From Anaerolineales bacterium (GTDB lineage Bacteria > Chloroflexota > Anaerolineae > Anaerolineales > Villigracilaceae): a DNA stretch of 64,000 nt. The position numbers and the translations under genes were made by a program. The stretch lies in NCBI GenBank assembly GCA_014379595.1, contig JACMLM010000055.1, positions 1-64,000 of the forward strand. Reading direction: 5' to 3'. Positions 59,581-64,000 of the stretch are shown here, in pieces (within the stretch, counting starts at the first letter, position 1; each line of letters opens with the position of its first letter). A model generated the notes under the pieces. The model searched no databases, was not told the DNA's origin, and saw only the letters and a list, made by a program, of their open reading frames with translations.

Positions 59581-61995
59581 ATGACCACTCAAAACAGCAA
59601 TTACCAGAAAGCATCGCAGCTCACAGCAAATGATTTACGAACGGTTGCCAACACAATCTCTGTTCAGCAGTTGACCCGTCTCTCGTTACCAGAGGTGGAT
59701 GCCGTTGTGGAATTAGTCTCGAAGGTTATCCCAGCTGGTAATGTACCAGGCATGATCTTAAGCGGGCTAGCCCGCCTGCCCGGACGTAGAATTCCAATCC
59801 AAAAAATGCAACAGGATGTGAATGCTCTGTTTAGTGGCGTAGAGCAAGTACTTGATCAGGCTATGTATGGAGCCTTCTTTGCCGGCCCAGCAGCCATCCT
59901 TTGGGGATATCAAAACTTATTAAAACTTGCAGGGAAAGACCCAGAGTCTGCATTCCCGGAAGGCGCATGGCAATTTTATGCGGGTTATGCCTTGCGTGAA
60001 GATACAGCGCGCCATACAAACGAAACCCATGGATTTGATACTCTTCTTAACCAACATAGTATCCATCTGGATGCTGTTGACCGACTCACCTCATGGTTTA
60101 TGTCGGCTGTAATGTGTTTGCATCAATACAATGCCTTGTTGGAAAACGAATGGCGTGAACGCGTTTGTATATCAACGTTGGAAGAAGCAGATTTTAAACG
60201 AGCTAAGCGTTTGTTTCGTGAATGGGAAGTAAAACGACCTTTTCGCCGCGAAGAAGAAGGCGCAGATTATGATTATCCAGCTTATCGCCGCTTGAAATTT
60301 GATCAATTCCTGAAAGCTAATCTGCAGTCACTGCCAACCTCTGCCTATCAAAAGTGGAATGCGAAATTTACAGCCCTCACACAGCAGGACCTGGCTGCTT
60401 ATCACAGGCAGATGTCAATTCTGGCATATCTGGAACCTGGCCTTTATGGTGAAACTCGTGTTCCGTTTAACCTAGCCGAAGCACAAATTGGGATCATCCA
60501 TGGGGATGGCTATTATCTGCTGCCAGTATGTGCACAAGGTTCTAATAGGCCGATTGATGTGCTCACTGCACGTGCACAGATTACTTCATTGTTATCATCA
60601 TATCCTTCGCCTTCACAACTCAGTAAGCTGGCAAATGTGCAACGCTCAGCATTGCCAGACCTGCGCAGCAAGTTAAGCCCTATGTTGGTAAATGACCTTG
60701 ATAACCTTCGTTTCGCACCAATTCTTATTTCGACAGATATTCGTTCGCGCTCACTTCCGCTTTCAGAACTGCGCCAAGCCGAGCGCGGAAGCGGTTCGCA
60801 TGCTCTGACAATTTTTGACACTGGTGAGACATTTGTTTTTGATCAATCACATATCTTTTTTGACGGTGCATGGGGCACGGCCTTAGCTGAGATCATGACA
60901 AATGAGGCACTGTCCTGGGCGAGATATCTGAGTCTGCTGTCTTCCCCTACCCCGACACCAGCGCGGATCTATACATCTCTTACACTTCAATTACAGCCTG
61001 AAGATGTTGAGCTTCTGCATCAAGCCCCACAGATTTCACCGGAAGCTGGTGCAGAGACGGACAAGGTAAACCTTATTGCCTGCCTCATGCTCCGCAAACA
61101 ATTCAAACAAAGAAGTGACTTGCTGAAATTAACGGTCAATGATTTTCTCGTGCTTTATAGGGCCATTCATGCCGCTACTTATAAGGCATCAACCAAACTA
61201 TATGCAGAAATAGATAAACTTGCATCAACCAAAGCCGACGTTTCTGAGAATCTGCTCAAGATGCTGGATGAGTCTAACAATGCCAACCCTGCGATTCTGA
61301 TTCCGATGGATGCCAGCCTCAAGGTCCCGCGTGAACGGGTGTACCCGCTGAATATTGAAGTTCCACTTGCAGAGCTTAATCTACTCGACCTACATGCAAG
61401 AACCGTAAAAATGTTGGATGCTTACGAAGCAGATAATTCCGTAGTGTATGAAGACTTTGATGATTTGCGCAAGTTGTACCTTGCTACTTTGGCTGGCTTT
61501 GGAGAATTTCTCAACAAAGCAAAAGAAATCGCTATTCAGGGAGAAAGCCCAAGTGTTGGTGCGATAAAATTGCTTGCTCATTTACCCATTCCTCTCCAAC
61601 GCCTTTTAGATAAAATTCCTGAACAGTTTGATCTATTAAATAATATTCTGAAGGGGCGTGAGATTATCTCAAACGTAGGTGCAGTTGTAGGCACAAGTAC
61701 GCTGACACGCTTCAACACGGCGAAAGATGACAGTACTCAGAAGCAGCTTGCCTGGGGTGTTTTAACGGATGCCAATTCGATCATGCATATCCATTTGCGA
61801 GATTTTCGCCCTCATGTAGCAACATTATTGTCAATTGGCCGCAAAGACCTTGCCAATCTGATCGCTCAAGATTATCTTGATGCATATGCTACTGGATTGA
61901 ACGTATTCATCCATGACCTTTCTCGCATTACTCTTGCCAATAGCAAAGCATTGAACACATCCACGACCGGAAAGCGAAACCTCAAAATTAAATGA
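59581..61995 (+). CDS. unknown 804-residue protein with an HxxxDG acyltransferase-like motif
   Basis: Encodes 804 residues with no signal peptide or clear TM helix. The N-terminal 260 residues are helical with an odd GYALREDTARHTNETHG segment. The middle contains DQSHIFFDGAWGTALAEI: His424, Asp428 and Gly429 make the HxxxDG motif of CoA-dependent acyltransferases (condensation domains, carnitine acyltransferases). The preceding RSRSLPLSEL stretch and the strand before the His fit that fold loosely. I do not recognise the family, and acyltransfer is a guess. The last 4 nt overlap the start of the Ser/Thr kinase gene (ATGA), so the two are translationally coupled and the protein may be a kinase substrate or partner. 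Confidence 0.8.
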   Translation: MTTQNSNYQKASQLTANDLRTVANTISVQQLTRLSLPEVDAVVELVSKVIPAGNVPGMILSGLARLPGRRIPIQKMQQDVNALFSGVEQVLDQAMYGAFFAGPAAILWGYQNLLKLAGKDPESAFPEGAWQFYAGYALREDTARHTNETHGFDTLLNQHSIHLDAVDRLTSWFMSAVMCLHQYNALLENEWRERVCISTLEEADFKRAKRLFREWEVKRPFRREEEGADYDYPAYRRLKFDQFLKANLQSLPTSAYQKWNAKFTALTQQDLAAYHRQMSILAYLEPGLYGETRVPFNLAEAQIGIIHGDGYYLLPVCAQGSNRPIDVLTARAQITSLLSSYPSPSQLSKLANVQRSALPDLRSKLSPMLVNDLDNLRFAPILISTDIRSRSLPLSELRQAERGSGSHALTIFDTGETFVFDQSHIFFDGAWGTALAEIMTNEALSWARYLSLLSSPTPTPARIYTSLTLQLQPEDVELLHQAPQISPEAGAETDKVNLIACLMLRKQFKQRSDLLKLTVNDFLVLYRAIHAATYKASTKLYAEIDKLASTKADVSENLLKMLDESNNANPAILIPMDASLKVPRERVYPLNIEVPLAELNLLDLHARTVKMLDAYEADNSVVYEDFDDLRKLYLATLAGFGEFLNKAKEIAIQGESPSVGAIKLLAHLPIPLQRLLDKIPEQFDLLNNILKGREIISNVGAVVGTSTLTRFNTAKDDSTQKQLAWGVLTDANSIMHIHLRDFRPHVATLLSIGRKDLANLIAQDYLDAYATGLNVFIHDLSRITLANSKALNTSTTGKRNLKIK

Positions 61996-63635
61996 AAGAC
62001 CCACTCATCGGACAACAACTCGCAAATTTTCATGTGGAAGGCCTGCTCGGTCAGGGCGGAATGGCAACTGTTTATTATGGCCAGGATGTTAAACTTCAAC
62101 GCCCTGTAGCGATAAAAGTAATTGATAAACGCTATGGGAATGATACAGCCTCTACCAAACGCTTTGTGAATGAAGCGCGTATGATGGCTCAATGGCGTCA
62201 TGAGAATATTATCCAGATCTATTATGCCGACGATGAACAGGGGTTTTCATATTATGTAATGGAATATGTGGACGGACAGGACTTGTCCACTTTGATGGGC
62301 ATGCATGCAGAAGAAAATGAACTCATGCCTGTTGCAGATGTGCTACACATTGGTACTGCGGTAGCCAATGCGTTGGATTATGCACACAACCAGGGTGTAG
62401 TACATCGCGATATCAAACCTTCCAACATTTTACTTGCAAAAGATGGTCGTGTATTACTGGGCGACTTCGGTATGGCACTTGAAGTAGGCGATGGATCAAT
62501 GGGTAGCATTTTCGGAACACCTCACTACATATCGCCCGAACAGGCCCGTTGGTCAGCAGATGCGGTTCCACAATCCGATCTCTATTCGCTAGGGGTGATC
62601 CTATATGAGATGATCACAGGCGTCACACCTTTCAATGACCCCTCACCTGCAAGCATTGCACTTCAGCATATTTCAGAAGCACCTCCCCTTCCACGTAGTA
62701 TTAATCCAGAAATCAGTATTGAAGTTGAAGCTGTTCTGTTAAAAGCGCTGAAAAAGAATCCACAAGATCGCTATCAATCTGGCTCGAAACTGATGGCTGC
62801 ACTGGATGAAGCTTTCAATTCCACGGGTTCCTCGACAATACTATCATTGCCGCCTTTGCCTGTTGGTGTACCTACCATAAGAAGAAGCATTTCCACAGAA
62901 CAAATTGTAAAACGCAGACGTATTGATGATTTTCCTCTTACCTCTGCTCAGAAGAAAAAGAAAAATAGATGGGCATATATTTTATTCATTCTTCTTTTTC
63001 TGTTGGGAATCGGAGCATGGTACTGGACTAATAACTACCCTGCATCTATTGCAGAAATCTCCACTGCAACATTTACTCCTCCGCCTCCAGCCCAGATAGA
63101 TGTACCTGTTCTGGCAACTCAAACATTATCCACGCCTTTGGAGACAGCAACGCAGGAGTCTGCTACACCTGAACCATCCCAGACAACGGAAACGGCGTTT
63201 CCCATTCCTACGATTAAATATCCAGATGGTAACAACTTCACCTTGTTTTGGAATGAGACCAGTCTTATTCTATTAAATCGTTCGCGGACTCGCCGTAGTT
63301 ATTCGGGCTTTACTTTTGAACGGTTGGATGAAGATGGATTGCCAACAGATCGGTTTCATGGGTATGACTGGTTTGATGCCAACCTTAAACATCTCCCATC
63401 AAAAACCTGTTTGAGCATTTATGCGGTTGAAGAAAATAAAGATTTTGATTATCTACGATCTTCAGATTGTATTTACGGTATTTTGGCTATTGCCAGACCC
63501 AATTTTGTTAAAGAGCAGGAAAAGATCTTTTGGAGCACCAAGGATGGTTCAACCCAATTCCGTGTGCTGTGGTTGAACGAAGAAATTGTCCGCTGTGAAA
63601 TAGCTGCGGGCATATGTGAAGTATATATTCCCTGA
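61992..63635 (+). CDS. PknB-like transmembrane Ser/Thr protein kinase
   Basis: Encodes 547 residues. The kinase domain (1-275) has all Hanks motifs: glycine loop GQGGMATVY, Lys42 in VAIKV, HRDIKPSN with Asp140, DFG with Asp158, and GTPHYISPEQ. A basic juxtamembrane stretch leads to one TM helix (about 327-347), a Thr/Pro/Ser-rich stalk (about 355-415), and an extracellular domain of about 125 residues containing a conserved-looking pair of Cys and WFDANLKHLPS. It is not a PASTA domain. It should phosphorylate cytoplasmic proteins in response to an external signal. The 4-nt overlap with the upstream gene suggests a dedicated partner. Confidence 0.93.
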   Translation: MKDPLIGQQLANFHVEGLLGQGGMATVYYGQDVKLQRPVAIKVIDKRYGNDTASTKRFVNEARMMAQWRHENIIQIYYADDEQGFSYYVMEYVDGQDLSTLMGMHAEENELMPVADVLHIGTAVANALDYAHNQGVVHRDIKPSNILLAKDGRVLLGDFGMALEVGDGSMGSIFGTPHYISPEQARWSADAVPQSDLYSLGVILYEMITGVTPFNDPSPASIALQHISEAPPLPRSINPEISIEVEAVLLKALKKNPQDRYQSGSKLMAALDEAFNSTGSSTILSLPPLPVGVPTIRRSISTEQIVKRRRIDDFPLTSAQKKKKNRWAYILFILLFLLGIGAWYWTNNYPASIAEISTATFTPPPPAQIDVPVLATQTLSTPLETATQESATPEPSQTTETAFPIPTIKYPDGNNFTLFWNETSLILLNRSRTRRSYSGFTFERLDEDGLPTDRFHGYDWFDANLKHLPSKTCLSIYAVEENKDFDYLRSSDCIYGILAIARPNFVKEQEKIFWSTKDGSTQFRVLWLNEEIVRCEIAAGICEVYIP

Positions 63636-63689
63636 TCATTCATAACATTTTAGGGGACACCTGCAGGAACAGAGCCGTCATCTTACTGC

Positions 63690-63695
63690 TATAAT
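63690..63695 (+). promoter_or_regulatory. -10 box of the MATE gene
   Basis: A perfect TATAAT, 22 nt before the GTG start at 63718, with GGAGG (63709-63713) between. No strong -35. Confidence 0.4.
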
Positions 63696-63717
63696 CTCGC
63701 ATCACTTTGGAGGCTTT

Positions 63718-64000
63718 GTGCTGACTAAAGTCATTAATTATTATCGCGACCGGGAATACTTTATCAATATGTTTAAGATCGCCCTGCCGATTATTATCCA
63801 GCAGCTGGCTTTCGCAGGGTTGAACATGCTTGGCATTGTATTTGTGGGGCAAAAGGGCGAAACATCGGTCGCGGCTGTTGGTCTGGCAGGACAACTCGCA
63901 TTTTTATTGAACCTTGTACATTTTGGCATCATCAGTGGTGCAGCCATGTTTACAGCGCAATTCTGGGGAAAACAGGATATTCCAAATTTACGGCGTGTAT
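63718..64000 (+). CDS. MATE-family multidrug/metabolite efflux protein (5' part, runs off the window)
   Basis: An open frame from a GTG start (GGAGG 4 nt upstream) runs to the window end, giving 94 residues. The translation has the N-terminal pattern of MATE transporters: a basic start, then MFKIALPIIIQQLAFAGL, a GLNMLGIVFVGQKGETSVAAVG loop and a LAFLLNLVHFGIISGA helix, leading into TAQFWGKQD. MATE proteins export cationic compounds using Na+ or H+ gradients. Only the first two or three of twelve helices are present. Confidence 0.8.
   Translation, partial: MLTKVINYYRDREYFINMFKIALPIIIQQLAFAGLNMLGIVFVGQKGETSVAAVGLAGQLAFLLNLVHFGIISGAAMFTAQFWGKQDIPNLRRV

Overview
The window reads as a chromosomal segment from a member of the Chloroflexota, most likely class Anaerolineae. 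This is inferred from the style of the proteins: long multi-GAF sensor kinases, soluble CHAT-STAND-TPR proteins, LysM proteins and a radical SAM/HhH protein. Base composition is moderate and strong TATAAT boxes often sit within about 15 nt of start codons. No 16S rRNA or other taxonomic marker is present, so the placement is tentative.

Layout. 1-1600: two small membrane proteins and a secreted triple-LysM protein, separated by hairpins. 1617-6541 (+): a three-gene two-component cassette of multi-GAF histidine kinase, REC-GAF-histidine kinase and OmpR-type regulator, with overlapping or 1-nt junctions. 6548-6580: a shared bidirectional terminator. 6578-43094 (-): one uninterrupted 36.5-kb run of 19 co-directional genes, nearly all overlapping or less than 50 nt apart. 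In transcription order these are two single-domain receivers, seven membrane sensors, two more sensors, an orphan ABC-type solute-binding lipoprotein, three further sensors (twelve in all), a ParA-type ATPase, a soluble hybrid histidine kinase with two receivers, a threonine synthase fused to a receiver domain, and an EamA/DMT transporter. The twelve sensors share a C-terminal module of about 330 residues (GAF, degenerate GAF, truncated third GAF) and carry no kinase, cyclase, phosphatase or MCP signalling domain. The simplest reading is that they signal in trans to the one kinase of the operon. This is the most unusual system in the window.

43179-45552: a tRNA-Gly(CCC), a polyprenyl diphosphate synthase, a HAD hydrolase and a small unknown protein. 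45593-51410: a bacterial SET-domain protein, a KASIII-like enzyme, a radical SAM-HhH protein, and a glycosyltransferase/six-hairpin glycosidase pair. 51630-56467 (+): a 1399-residue CHAT protease-STAND NTPase-TPR protein in an operon with a zinc ribbon and a two- or three-TM protein, a plausible immune or cell-death module, with an in-frame palindromic element inside the CHAT domain. 56659-57760: a tyrosine recombinase beside a dif-like site of two 14-bp inverted arms around a 6-bp centre. 57809-64000: a lipoprotein, a class IV aminotransferase, an 804-residue protein with an HxxxDG motif coupled by overlap to a PknB-like kinase, and the start of a MATE transporter.

All functional statements are from reading sequence and family knowledge. 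No database search was run, and domain boundaries are approximate.
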